Below, one piece after another: positions 35,678 through 44,574 of a DNA stretch of 64,000 nt. Under the pieces are notes generated by a model, which saw nothing but the letters and a program-made list of their open reading frames with translations, was not told the DNA's origin and searched no databases. The position numbers and the translations under genes were made by a program. The stretch is from Blastocatellia bacterium. GTDB taxonomy: Bacteria; Acidobacteriota; Blastocatellia; RBC074. The stretch lies in assembly GCA_016789725.1 (NCBI GenBank), contig JAEUQN010000012.1, positions 1 to 64,000 on the forward strand, in the 5' to 3' direction. Position 1 is the stretch's first letter. Each line of letters begins with the position of its first letter.

Positions 35678-36469
35678 ATGGCTGGTAACAATCCAAATGA
35701 ACCGACGCCGCAAGAATTAGTCCGGCAAGCAATCGCCTGGGCCAATGGCAAGACGCCCGCCGAGCAATCGCAATTGCTGTCATTTTTGAGTTCGCCTGAT
35801 TACCTGAATCGCATAGATTCGCGCGAAGATTACATCAAATATCCACCGCGTATGTTGCGCTTCGCCCGTATTTTCAAGGCGCTGCTGAACAACGACTCTC
35901 TCGCCGCCCAGCAAACTTTGGTGGCGCTGACGCAGGTGCCGACCTTCAAAGATTCAGACGCCCGCGAAGAAATGTTAGTGAAGGCCTTGGCTATCGTGCG
36001 GCCTGCGCCCTCCGTTGTGGTGCAGTACTGGGATGCGCATAGCACGCCGGATTCGATCCACCTGCACTTCACGATTGATGCGCTGTGCCGCAACGGCTCA
36101 GACCCGGCCATCGCTTTGTTGGAGAAAAAGCTGATTGATCCCGATCAGGAAGTCGAATACAAGCTGGCCTGGATGCGTGGCCCGATCCTGGAACATCGCA
36201 ACGACCTGCCGCTGTTGCGCGGTTGTCATCGCTTGTTGCAATCCACGATGGACCCGGATTTGAAAGGCGCTTTGGTGGAGGCGTTGTGCGCGTACCGCAA
36301 GGTTGATTGGTACAAATCCTGTGATGCGCCGGTGCCGCCCCCTCGATCCCTAGCCTCGCAGGAAGCGTTAGCCGAATTGCGCGCGATTTGTGAATATGCG
36401 AAAGAAAACCTGACGCTCCAACCATTAGAAAAAGTAGCAGTAGATACAACGCTGATCGGATCACCCTAA
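35678..36469 (+). CDS. Cytosolic helical protein, paralogue of the next gene; immunity candidate
   Basis: A 263-residue all-helical protein with no signal peptide. Family unknown; the spacing of Leu/Ala pairs and short helices suggests a HEAT-like solenoid. It shares a colinear core with the following gene: EQSQLLSFLSS, IDSREDYI, ALAIVRPA, FTIDALCRNGSDPAIALLEKKL and LAWMRGPILEHR. It starts 15 bp after the metalloprotease stop (GAGGACAACACG before ATG), so it is co-translated with that putative effector. Cytosolic protection from the protease is a reasonable guess but not shown. Confidence 0.65.
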   Translation: MAGNNPNEPTPQELVRQAIAWANGKTPAEQSQLLSFLSSPDYLNRIDSREDYIKYPPRMLRFARIFKALLNNDSLAAQQTLVALTQVPTFKDSDAREEMLVKALAIVRPAPSVVVQYWDAHSTPDSIHLHFTIDALCRNGSDPAIALLEKKLIDPDQEVEYKLAWMRGPILEHRNDLPLLRGCHRLLQSTMDPDLKGALVEALCAYRKVDWYKSCDAPVPPPRSLASQEALAELRAICEYAKENLTLQPLEKVAVDTTLIGSP

Positions 36470-36499
36470 CTTTCCGATCCGGTCGAAAGGCGACGCGTG

Positions 36500-37399
36500 A
36501 TGAATGCCAAAACTCTTTTCAATCCGCTTTGGGGGCTACCGCTGCTTTCGATGCTGTATCTGTTCGCGTGTGAAGGGCATTCCAACGTAGTCAATTCAAA
36601 AGTCGAATCGGCTGAGTTAAGCAGTCAAGCCAGAACCCCGGACGAAGTGTTGCAGCAACTGCTGAAACTGGCGGCGAGCACCACTCCTGCGGACCAAAAA
36701 CAATTGCTCGAATTTTTATCTTCAAAGGAAGCACTCTACCAGCTTGATCGCCGCGAAGATCACATCCGCCTGCCCGTGCTGAAATTGCGCCTGGCGCAGG
36801 TTTATCAGGCGATCAAGGCCAATAATTCTGCGCCGATGCGTGACACGCTAATCACCTTGGCGCGTTCTGGGAAGCCGGAAAATTGCGATGCCTGCGACAC
36901 GTTGCTCATCAACGCCTTGACGATTGTTCGGCCTGCCACACCGGAGGTCATCAAGTTTTGGGAAGCGCATAGTTCGCCTGATTCGATCCAGTTGAAATTC
37001 ACGATTGATGCGCTGTGTGAAAATGGCTCCGCGCCCGCCGTCGCGTTATTGGAAAAACGATTGCTCAATCCGCAGATCGAACCGGAACAGAAAATCGCGT
37101 GGATGCACGAAGCCATTCTTCAGCATCGGCGAAGTGCATCGCTGCTCGCGGGACTGGACCGCATTTTGACGACCACGTTGCCAAAAGCCCTGCGCCCGGC
37201 TTTGGTGGAATCGTTGTTTGATTACCGCCCGAACGAATGGTTCCGCAACAGTCGAACCCCACCTGAGCCTGACGCACGACCGCTGACGCCCGAAGCCAAA
37301 AAGCTCTTGCAAAAAATCGGTGCGACCGCGTTGAAGAAAGTTTCGCTCAATGCCAATCAGCGCCGCGCCGTCACGAAATCATTGGCTGAATTGAAATAG
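36500..37399 (+). CDS. Lipoprotein paralogue of the preceding helical protein; immunity candidate
   Basis: A 299-residue protein. An N-terminal signal with a likely lipobox LFAC (about residues 22-25) puts it on a membrane facing the periplasm. The mature part is homologous over its whole length to the preceding gene: DQKQLLEFLSSK, LDRREDHIRL, ALTIVRPA, FTIDALCENGSAPAVALLEKRL, IAWMHEAILQHR and PALVESLFDYRPNEW. The ATG at 36500 is used; a GTG one codon earlier is possible. The pair, one cytosolic and one exported, probably arose by duplication and retargeting. PAAR follows 16 bp later. Confidence 0.7.
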   Translation: MNAKTLFNPLWGLPLLSMLYLFACEGHSNVVNSKVESAELSSQARTPDEVLQQLLKLAASTTPADQKQLLEFLSSKEALYQLDRREDHIRLPVLKLRLAQVYQAIKANNSAPMRDTLITLARSGKPENCDACDTLLINALTIVRPATPEVIKFWEAHSSPDSIQLKFTIDALCENGSAPAVALLEKRLLNPQIEPEQKIAWMHEAILQHRRSASLLAGLDRILTTTLPKALRPALVESLFDYRPNEWFRNSRTPPEPDARPLTPEAKKLLQKIGATALKKVSLNANQRRAVTKSLAELK

Positions 37400-37415
37400 C
37401 AAAAGGAGTTTCACT

Positions 37416-37703
37416 ATGCCGCCAGCCGCCAGAATTACCGATATGCACACTTGTCCAATGGTGACGGGCGTGGTGCCGCACGTCGGCGGACCGATTTTGC
37501 CACCAGGTTGTCCGACCGTGCTGATCGGCATGTTACCCGCCGCCCGTGTTGGCGATATGGCGACTTGTGTTGGGCCGCCGGATGTCATTGTGCTTGGCTC
37601 GTTCACGGTTCTGATTGGCGGCCAGCCTGCCGCGCGAATGGGGGATATGACCGCGCACGGCGGCGTGATTGTGATGGGCTATCCGACGGTGATGATTGGT
37701 TGA
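37416..37703 (+). CDS. PAAR-domain spike-tip protein
   Basis: A 95-residue single PAAR domain: PPAARITDMHTCP at the start, GGPILPPGCPTVLIG, PAARVGDMATCVGPP, and a repeated LIGGQPAARMGDMTAHGG. The conserved His/Cys residues bind zinc at the tip of the VgrG spike. It has no toxin extension, so effectors here are separate cargo proteins rather than PAAR fusions. AAAGGAG precedes the ATG. It is the last gene of the T6SS effector row and is followed by a MITE-like element. Confidence 0.95.
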   Translation: MPPAARITDMHTCPMVTGVVPHVGGPILPPGCPTVLIGMLPAARVGDMATCVGPPDVIVLGSFTVLIGGQPAARMGDMTAHGGVIVMGYPTVMIG

Positions 37704-37711
37704 CGCGCAAG

Positions 37712-37841
37712 CTAGTGCTTTGTAATTCAAGTTATTGGAGGTAACGCGATTTGCCAAATCGCGGAGCTTCTCTTGGCGGTACACGCGATTTGGCAAATCG
37801 CGCTACGACTTTCCCAAAAAACTAAAATTACACAGCACTAG
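37712..37841. mobile_element. MITE-like nested palindrome element, 130 bp
   Basis: 16-nt terminal inverted repeats CTAGTGCTTTGTAATT (37712-37727) and AATTACACAGCACTAG (37826-37841) match with one mismatch. Inside are two 19-nt palindromes, CGCGATTTGCCAAATCGCG (37745-37763) and its exact reverse complement (37784-37802). No coding capacity. This layout fits a non-autonomous MITE or a double REP element. No transposase is visible in the window. Confidence 0.85.
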
Positions 37842-37932
37842 GGCAAAATAGTTTTGACGAATGGCTTCCTGTTTTTGCCCTGCAATCTCGCTTATGGAAA
37901 TGAATCGGTACGAAACATAACTCGGAGGAATT

Positions 37933-38748
37933 GTGAGCACTTCAAAGAAACTGTGGGTTTGGGGATTGATTTTGCTATTGGACCTTTTTCTATTGAGCTG
38001 CAAAAGCTCAACTCCAACGGGGGAAACTGCCAGCAGCGGAGCTTCCTCGCCGGTTTCTTCATCTGGCAATGCAGCGAAATCAGGGTGCTATAACGCCTAC
38101 TATCCCGCCAGCGCGACCATGAAGAAGACCTACAAAATTAGCTACGGAAACGGCGCGGCGTCCGCCTCCAACTACAGCGAATCCTATAGCAATTTGACCA
38201 GCGATGGCTTTGTCCAAAAGCTGGAATTCGCGCCGATGGAAAAGAGTGCCAAAGCGGGCGCGGCAACCGGCGTGACGGTCGAAGGCGGCATCAAATGCAA
38301 GCCGGATGGACTCGCCATTTTGGAATATGGCAACTTAACTGCCGGGCAAAATCTGAAGTACAAATACAAAACCATCAACACCAATGGCATCTCATTTCCG
38401 AACGACAGTGAATGGAAGGTCGGGAAGAAATGGCAGATGGTGTATGATGTCGAAGGACAAATGACGGAAGCCCCGATTGAAGCAATGAAAATGTCACCGA
38501 AAGGCACGATCACGATTAGCTGCGAAATCCTTGGTAGCGAATCCGTGACGGTGGCGACCGGAACCTATGATGCGTTCAAGGTTGCAATGACCTACAATTC
38601 AAACCTGAAGCTCAATATGATGGGCCGCGAAATGCCTATGAATATGACCTTCAAATCAAATACCTGGTTTGCCAAAGATATTGGCATGATTAAATCCAGC
38701 ACAGACGAATTTAAGGCCATCACGGAACTGGTGGCCTTGACCAAATAA
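37933..38748 (+). CDS. Secreted lipoprotein, TapB/DUF3108-like
   Basis: A 271-residue protein with a signal peptide and lipobox LLSC (about residues 20-23), then a Ser/Gly/Ala-rich linker and a beta-rich domain (about 50-271) with YKISYG, VEGGIKCKPDGLAILEYGNL, WKVGKKWQMVYDVEG and a late WFAKDIGMIKSS. The last motif and the 'GTYDAFKV' stretch resemble TapB/DUF3108-like domains of unknown function. The GTG at 37933 is chosen because CGGAGGAATT stands just before it and the resulting signal peptide is well formed. It lies alone between the MITE and the next operon. Confidence 0.75.
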   Translation: MSTSKKLWVWGLILLLDLFLLSCKSSTPTGETASSGASSPVSSSGNAAKSGCYNAYYPASATMKKTYKISYGNGAASASNYSESYSNLTSDGFVQKLEFAPMEKSAKAGAATGVTVEGGIKCKPDGLAILEYGNLTAGQNLKYKYKTINTNGISFPNDSEWKVGKKWQMVYDVEGQMTEAPIEAMKMSPKGTITISCEILGSESVTVATGTYDAFKVAMTYNSNLKLNMMGREMPMNMTFKSNTWFAKDIGMIKSSTDEFKAITELVALTK

Positions 38749-38848
38749 CGTTTCCACGATTCACGAACTCATCCAACGCAAACGCCCCGTCCATCTGGTT
38801 TGCGTCGCACACAACCACCTGCCCCCACGAGATTAGAAGGAGAAGCGA

Positions 38849-41800
38849 ATGCTTACCCGTACGATCAGCAAACTCACTACAAAACTCGCTTTGTTCGTTG
38901 GAACCTCTCTCGCCTTAGTGGCGGGCGGCGTTGTCACTTTTGTCAGTCAATCCGCAATTATACCCACGACTCCATCCGCGCAAGCGCGCGTCAAATTGCA
39001 AACGATTCACAAATCCATCCGGCTGAGCGATGCGGTGTCTTTGGGCGCGCCCGCTCTGGAGCAATCATCCGCCAGCCCGTTAACATTGGCTATGGCAGAC
39101 TTTGACGAAGATGGAACGCCAGATTTGCTGAGCGGTTCGGTGAATGCCGGAGTAGGGTTTCTCAGTTTCTATCGCGGCAACAGTGAGGCGATTTATCCGA
39201 CTCAACGGGGCGCGAATTCAAGCTCGCCATTTTCCCCGGCCAACATCTTTACCAACCTGCCCGCCGCACCGGATTTTTTGGTGGCAGGCGATTTTAATGC
39301 CGATGGACACAGCGATCTTGTGACCGCTGCGCGCAATGGTTCATCGCTGTATCTGCTTGTCGGCGATGGCAAAGGAGCGTTTGCAGAAGCGACCACGCTG
39401 GAATTGAGCGCCGCTGTGACATCGCTTGCAGCGGGCGAAATCAATCGCGTCGATGGCCTGGCGGATTTGGCGGTGGCCGTGACGGATCAATCGGGCGCAC
39501 GCGTGATGTTGTTCGCCGGGGCAGAAGGCGCTTGGCGAGCAGTGCCGAAATCGTTCGCGCTGAAACAGGCTGCGAGCGCCTTGGAATTTGCCCATCTGAC
39601 GCGCGATGGATTATCGGATTTGGCGATTGCTGCTGGCAATGAATTGGTCGTGTTGGAAGGCGGACAGCAAGTGCCGCGCCTGACCCGCACCGCGCTGTCC
39701 TTTACGGTGGATTCATTGGCTGTCGGGCGTTTTACCCGCACCACGCACGACGAAATTGCCTTGCTGGCGCGGGACGGGTCGCTCTCTGTTGCCAGTTATC
39801 AAAGCGCCGCAGCGCAGCGAGGACGCCAATCGAACCGCGCTCGTTCCAACAGTAATTGGCAAGTGACCTCGTATCTTTCGGATGCTACGGCGCGCCTGGA
39901 AAATACTGGCACACGCCAATTATTGCGCGCCCGCGTTTCGGCCAGCAAACACGATGATTTGCTGACGTTGCAACACAATCAATTGCAATTTGTTACCCAC
40001 AATGACACGCCGCAAATCGCGGTGGCAACATTGGAAGGCAATGCGGAGCTGATCGCTGCCTTGCCCTTGCGGACTACTGCGAGCGCGTTGCAAGGAGTGG
40101 TTTTGCTGAGCCGCAATCACACTGCGCCGTTACTGGTGCAGCCGGTGCCGGAGGCGTCATTCACGGTCAATTCCACGGCAGATGCGCCTGATTTGAATCC
40201 GGGAGATGGCACCTGTGCTGCCGCCGCAGGCGCACCGATTTGCACCTTGCGCGCCGCGATTCAGGAAGCCAATGCCAGCGCGGGGGCCGATACGATCACG
40301 TTCAATATTGGTGCCGGAACACAAGACATCAACCTGAACTCGGTTTTACCACCGATTACAGAAACGCTGACGATTGACGCCTTTCCTCTCGCACCTGCCC
40401 CGGCGAGCCAGATTATTGCGCTGAACGCAACCGGGCAGATCACGGGTGGAATTGCCTTGCTAACCGTTGTTAGCGGGAACACAGCGATTCGTGGATTGGT
40501 CATCAACAATCTGTCTGGGTTTGCTGGCATTCGCTTGCAAAGCGGCGGAAACAACCGCATCGAAGGCAATGATATTCTTAATGGTTTCGATGGTGTCCAG
40601 ATTGAACAGTCCGCGCAAAATATTATTGGTGGCACGACCGTCGCCGCGAGCAATATCATCAGTGGTAACTTTGATGCAGGCGTGGTGATTTCAGGAGCAC
40701 TTTCCACAGGCAATCAGATTCTTGGGAACTACATCGGCACCGAAGATACTGGCGTCAGGTCGGTTGCCAACGGAGTTGGTATTTCTATTGATCTGGCGGT
40801 GAATAACATCATCGGTGGCACGACGACGACCGCACGCAACCTGATCTCCGGCAACTTTGAGGAAGGGATTGAAGTGATCGGAAATCAACAAATCCCGGCT
40901 CTTGCTGAAGCCGCAGATGGAAACGTGATTCAAGGGAACTATATCGGTGTTGATGCCACTGGTACTGCCGCGCTTGGCAATGGGGTTCTTTCAGAAGGCG
41001 GCTATCCTGGCATTACGCTGAGCGGCGCAAGCAACACCACTATTGGCGGGACCGTCGCCGGCGCTGGCAATGTGATCGCCAACAACGGGGACGACGGTGT
41101 CTCAATTCCGCCGCGCGGCACTTTTCCGGGATCGGAAGCATCGCTGAACAACGCGATTCTGGGCAACTCCATTTTCAATAACAGCAGCTTGGGAATTGAT
41201 CTTGAAGCTTCGGGCGTTACGACCAATGACCCCGGCGATGGAGATGCCGGATCAAATAATATTCAGAATTACCCAATCCTGACGGCGGCTTTGGCGCGTC
41301 CGACTGGCACCACCATCACTGGCACGCTCAACAGCACGGCGAGCAGCACCTTTACGATAGAGTTTTTTAGTAATGCGGCTTGTGATAGTTCCGGCAATGG
41401 CGAAGGCGAAACGTTCATCGCCCGCACGACCGTTTCGACCAATGCCGCAGGTGTAGCGAATTTTTCCTTCGTCGCGCCCACTTCGATTGCTGCCGGACGC
41501 CTCGTGACGGCGACCGCAACCGATGCTAACAACAATACCTCAGAATTTTCGACCTGTGTGGCTGTCCAAAGTGCAGCCGCTGACCTGGACGTCACGCAAA
41601 CCGTTTCGCCCAATCCAATTCTGGTTGGCAATAATTTGACCTATAACATTACCGTGACGAATAGTGGCCCAGACGATGCGACCGGCGTTTTGCTAACGAA
41701 CGCCATCTCAATTCCCAACGGGCAATTTACGCTTGTTTCCGTGACGCCTTCACAAGGAACTTGCACGGGAACCGGACCCATTACCTGTTCTTTGGGAACG

Positions 41801-43387
41801 ATTGTCTCGACGGCGAATGCGACTGTCAGGATTGTCGTAGCTCCCACGATCCCAACGACAGGGACCCCACCACAATCTGTGACGGCCACAAACATCGCCA
41901 ACGTTATTAGCAGCGAATTGGATCGCGTGATAGCGAACAACACCAATGTAGCAGGAGCCACGGTGAACGCTTCAGCCGATTTAGCTGTGAGCCAAACGGT
42001 CTCGCCCAATCCGGCGGCAAGCGGCAGCGTCGTTACCTATACGATTACGCTCACGAACAATGGACCGAGTACGGCAGGTAGTCCTTTTGCGCGGTTTGAC
42101 CCTTCGCTTTTGCTAACGAATGTGACCTGCACGGCACCGGCGGGCTGGTCGTGCAATCGAGATGGCAATCCGTTCTTTGCTTCGGCAGCCAATTTTGCGC
42201 CCGGAACCGCAGTGTTTACGGTGCAGGGAACGTTGTCTTGCCTGGGGCAAAATGCGACCTTGACCAGTTCGGCAACGGTTTCCAGTTCGACGACAGATGT
42301 GAATGCCGCGAACAATGCCTCGACGCTCAATAGCGCAGCGCAAGCGGGGGCAGCCATCGGCACGATTGCCTATGACGTCGCCAATACAACGTCCTTACAG
42401 TTGGGGCCAGTCGTTGCGGGCAGTAGCGGTACGCCACCATCAGGGACCTTTACCCTGACGAACACGGGATGTTTGCCGATGAATCTGACCACGGCGCAAT
42501 TTGTTCGGGCGGGGAACACCACCAATCTGTCTGGCGTGGATGACAGTCGCTATTTCTCCTTGCGACTGGTTCCGGCGACTGGCGCAGAAATTTCACTGCC
42601 TCCGACAGCGAACCCTGACCGCAATGCGCCGCAACCGATTCCCGTCGGTCGCACACTGCAAAGCGGGCAATCGTTGCGGTTCCGCGTGGTTTTCAGCCCG
42701 TCGTTGCCGTTCTTTGCCGGAGTCTTTGCCGTGCGCGATCAGGGGTTGTTTGCCAATCAGGTTCTGCCGGATTTATTCAGCTCGCGGATTGTCTTTAACT
42801 TCATCACGGGCAATTCCACGCCCTTGCCTGAAGCGGCTGGTGATCCGGGGACTGCGGCGGCAGATTTGACTGCCCGTGTCGCGCCTGCCATTCAAATCAT
42901 TCCGCGCGATGGCAACACCATTGGCAATCCTGCGACCACTCCGCTGGTCATTATGGAAACCTTGCGCGGTGATTTCCGCGTGCGTGTTTCGATGTATGAT
43001 GCCAACAAGAACGCTACTCGCATTACCTATCAATTCTTCGATACGTTCCGACAACCCGCGAGCAATCCAATTGCGGTGGATTTGACCAGCCTGATTAGTT
43101 CCTCGGCCTTGTTGCCGGGGCAGGCGTTCACGATCCAGCAGGATTTCAGTGGCGCGGCGGGACGACCTGATATTGTGTATGTTCGCGTCAGCGTGACGGA
43201 TGGAGATGGGACGACCGTAGCGGCTTCGTCCAGCTCTTTGCTTCCGGCGCTTGCGCCTTCCATTTTAGGTTCAACCGAAGCGTTCAATTCAGACGTGATA
43301 ACATTACCTGCCCTCAGAATAAATGGCAGTGCTGGCTTGGGTCAGACGGACTTTCGTCAAGACACCAAGGCCAGAAGGGAGAATTAA
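38849..43387 (+). CDS. Very large secreted FG-GAP / CSLREA / beta-helix / DUF11 protein
   Basis: A 1512-residue surface or secreted protein. N-terminal signal region (about 15-45); FG-GAP/VCBS-like repeats (about 75-300, with MADFDEDGTPDLLSG and VAGDFNADGHSDLV); a CSLREA segment near 437-480 (FTVNSTADAPDLNPGDGTC...CTLRAAIQEAN); a right-handed parallel beta helix (about 520-790) with repeated IIGGTT and NVIQGNYIG blocks; two DUF11-type domains beginning near 909 and 1041 (QTVSPNP...); and an unidentified C-terminal region. No sortase or membrane anchor is seen at the end. GAAGGAGAAGCGA precedes the ATG. Probably adhesion or matrix; this is inference. Confidence 0.88.
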   Translation: MLTRTISKLTTKLALFVGTSLALVAGGVVTFVSQSAIIPTTPSAQARVKLQTIHKSIRLSDAVSLGAPALEQSSASPLTLAMADFDEDGTPDLLSGSVNAGVGFLSFYRGNSEAIYPTQRGANSSSPFSPANIFTNLPAAPDFLVAGDFNADGHSDLVTAARNGSSLYLLVGDGKGAFAEATTLELSAAVTSLAAGEINRVDGLADLAVAVTDQSGARVMLFAGAEGAWRAVPKSFALKQAASALEFAHLTRDGLSDLAIAAGNELVVLEGGQQVPRLTRTALSFTVDSLAVGRFTRTTHDEIALLARDGSLSVASYQSAAAQRGRQSNRARSNSNWQVTSYLSDATARLENTGTRQLLRARVSASKHDDLLTLQHNQLQFVTHNDTPQIAVATLEGNAELIAALPLRTTASALQGVVLLSRNHTAPLLVQPVPEASFTVNSTADAPDLNPGDGTCAAAAGAPICTLRAAIQEANASAGADTITFNIGAGTQDINLNSVLPPITETLTIDAFPLAPAPASQIIALNATGQITGGIALLTVVSGNTAIRGLVINNLSGFAGIRLQSGGNNRIEGNDILNGFDGVQIEQSAQNIIGGTTVAASNIISGNFDAGVVISGALSTGNQILGNYIGTEDTGVRSVANGVGISIDLAVNNIIGGTTTTARNLISGNFEEGIEVIGNQQIPALAEAADGNVIQGNYIGVDATGTAALGNGVLSEGGYPGITLSGASNTTIGGTVAGAGNVIANNGDDGVSIPPRGTFPGSEASLNNAILGNSIFNNSSLGIDLEASGVTTNDPGDGDAGSNNIQNYPILTAALARPTGTTITGTLNSTASSTFTIEFFSNAACDSSGNGEGETFIARTTVSTNAAGVANFSFVAPTSIAAGRLVTATATDANNNTSEFSTCVAVQSAAADLDVTQTVSPNPILVGNNLTYNITVTNSGPDDATGVLLTNAISIPNGQFTLVSVTPSQGTCTGTGPITCSLGTIVSTANATVRIVVAPTIPTTGTPPQSVTATNIANVISSELDRVIANNTNVAGATVNASADLAVSQTVSPNPAASGSVVTYTITLTNNGPSTAGSPFARFDPSLLLTNVTCTAPAGWSCNRDGNPFFASAANFAPGTAVFTVQGTLSCLGQNATLTSSATVSSSTTDVNAANNASTLNSAAQAGAAIGTIAYDVANTTSLQLGPVVAGSSGTPPSGTFTLTNTGCLPMNLTTAQFVRAGNTTNLSGVDDSRYFSLRLVPATGAEISLPPTANPDRNAPQPIPVGRTLQSGQSLRFRVVFSPSLPFFAGVFAVRDQGLFANQVLPDLFSSRIVFNFITGNSTPLPEAAGDPGTAAADLTARVAPAIQIIPRDGNTIGNPATTPLVIMETLRGDFRVRVSMYDANKNATRITYQFFDTFRQPASNPIAVDLTSLISSSALLPGQAFTIQQDFSGAAGRPDIVYVRVSVTDGDGTTVAASSSSLLPALAPSILGSTEAFNSDVITLPALRINGSAGLGQTDFRQDTKARREN

Positions 43388-43389
43388 CT

Positions 43390-44430
43390 ATGCGAAACAA
43401 CAAATCCACGATTTTACTGCTCATCATTGCGGTGACGATGGCCCCGATCACTTTGCTGGCACGGACGGAACCCGTCAGCCTGCGCTCCAACGCTTCGCCG
43501 CGTATGGCCGCACCAATCGGTTCGGTCGAATCTTTGGAGACGATTCAAATCAATGGGACGCCGAGCGGTCAGCAAAGTTTGATTTGGAATGGTGATCTGG
43601 TGAAAGCTTCCGCTGGGGCCAGCGCCCAGGTGATGCTTTCTGCCATTGGCAAAGTCGCCTTGCGTGGCGGGTCAACCGTCAAGCTGTCAACCAACCCGGA
43701 AGCGCAAACCTTGCGCGCTGATTTGCTCAAAGGCGAATTAAACGTCGCGCTCAAACCGGAGTCCTCCGCGACGCTTGAAATCGCTGGCACCGCATTTGTC
43801 ACGACCAAAGGCGCACAGTTTCGCGCCAGCGTCCGCGAAGGCCAGCCCGTTGTGCGGGCTACGGTGGGCAGCGTGGTAATGCTGGGAAGTTTTGGCTTGC
43901 TTTCGGTGGCGGAGGCGGCAGCGCAGCAGCAGCAAACGGCTCCGCGCAAATATCTCATCAAGCCGCTCAACCTTGGCACCAATACTGAAATCCGCGCGCG
44001 CTCCACACGCAACTTGCAGGTTCAGGTGACAGATGAAAATGATCGCCCGGTGCCTGATGCGCCCGTGTTATTCCTGCTCGGTGCGGGCGGTTCCGGCAGC
44101 GGCGGCGCAGGAACGCTGGCGGGGCAAACCAGCTTGCGCGTAGTGACGAATTCGCAAGGTGTCGCGGAAGTAAATTTCACCGCCGGAGACACCGTCGGCA
44201 GCTCGACTCGCATCGAAGCGCGAGTCGAAGGTTCAGATGCCGTGTGGCAAGGCACGATCAATATTATTCGCGCCGCCGCCGGGTTCTGGTCTCCGCAAAA
44301 TGCGGTGCCGATTTTCGGTGTGTTGGGTGCCGCTGTCGGCGTTGGCATTTACAAGATAACGACGCGCGATCCCGTACGGACAACGCCCAATATTGAACCG
44401 CGCACGGGTGGTTCTGTGATCTTGCCGTAG
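43390..44430 (+). CDS. FecR-like protein with Ig-like domain and C-terminal membrane segment
   Basis: A 346-residue protein with a signal peptide (about 8-24), a FecR-type beta domain (about 40-170, with GDLVKASAGASAQVML, LKGELNVALK and GTAFVTTKGAQF), an Ig-like Big-1 domain (about 205-290, QVQVTDENDRPVPDAPVLFLLG) and one membrane helix near 300-322. It starts 2 bp after the stop of the large surface protein, sharing GGGAGAATTAACT as ribosome-binding region, so the two are translationally coupled. In many Acidobacteria a FecR/Ig protein follows a DUF11 surface protein; a role in assembly or signalling is likely but unproven. Confidence 0.8.
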   Translation: MRNNKSTILLLIIAVTMAPITLLARTEPVSLRSNASPRMAAPIGSVESLETIQINGTPSGQQSLIWNGDLVKASAGASAQVMLSAIGKVALRGGSTVKLSTNPEAQTLRADLLKGELNVALKPESSATLEIAGTAFVTTKGAQFRASVREGQPVVRATVGSVVMLGSFGLLSVAEAAAQQQQTAPRKYLIKPLNLGTNTEIRARSTRNLQVQVTDENDRPVPDAPVLFLLGAGGSGSGGAGTLAGQTSLRVVTNSQGVAEVNFTAGDTVGSSTRIEARVEGSDAVWQGTINIIRAAAGFWSPQNAVPIFGVLGAAVGVGIYKITTRDPVRTTPNIEPRTGGSVILP

Positions 44431-44471
44431 CCGTGAATGGGGCTGCGAATCGTTATTGAGAGCAAGAAAAT

Positions 44472-44546
44472 AAAACCACGAAGAACACGAAGAAAAGGGC
44501 AAAAAAGCCTGAAGAGATAAGTCGTCGTGTTCTTCGTGGTGAAAAT
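44472..44546. repeat. CCACGAAG-type inverted repeat before the caspase-TPR gene
   Basis: ACCACGAAGAACACGA (44475-44490) is an exact reverse complement of TCGTGTTCTTCGTGGT (44525-44540). It is a near copy of the element family at 30562-30679. It lies within the 144-bp gap before the gene starting at 44575. Confidence 0.9.
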
Positions 44547-44574
44547 TTGTGCAATACCAGTTTTCAGGAGCTTT

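Noticed and set aside
40261-40713. 150-residue minus-strand frame in the beta-helix region of the large surface protein
   Set aside because: Shadow frame within a repetitive coding region; the + strand has an unbroken, domain-supported gene.
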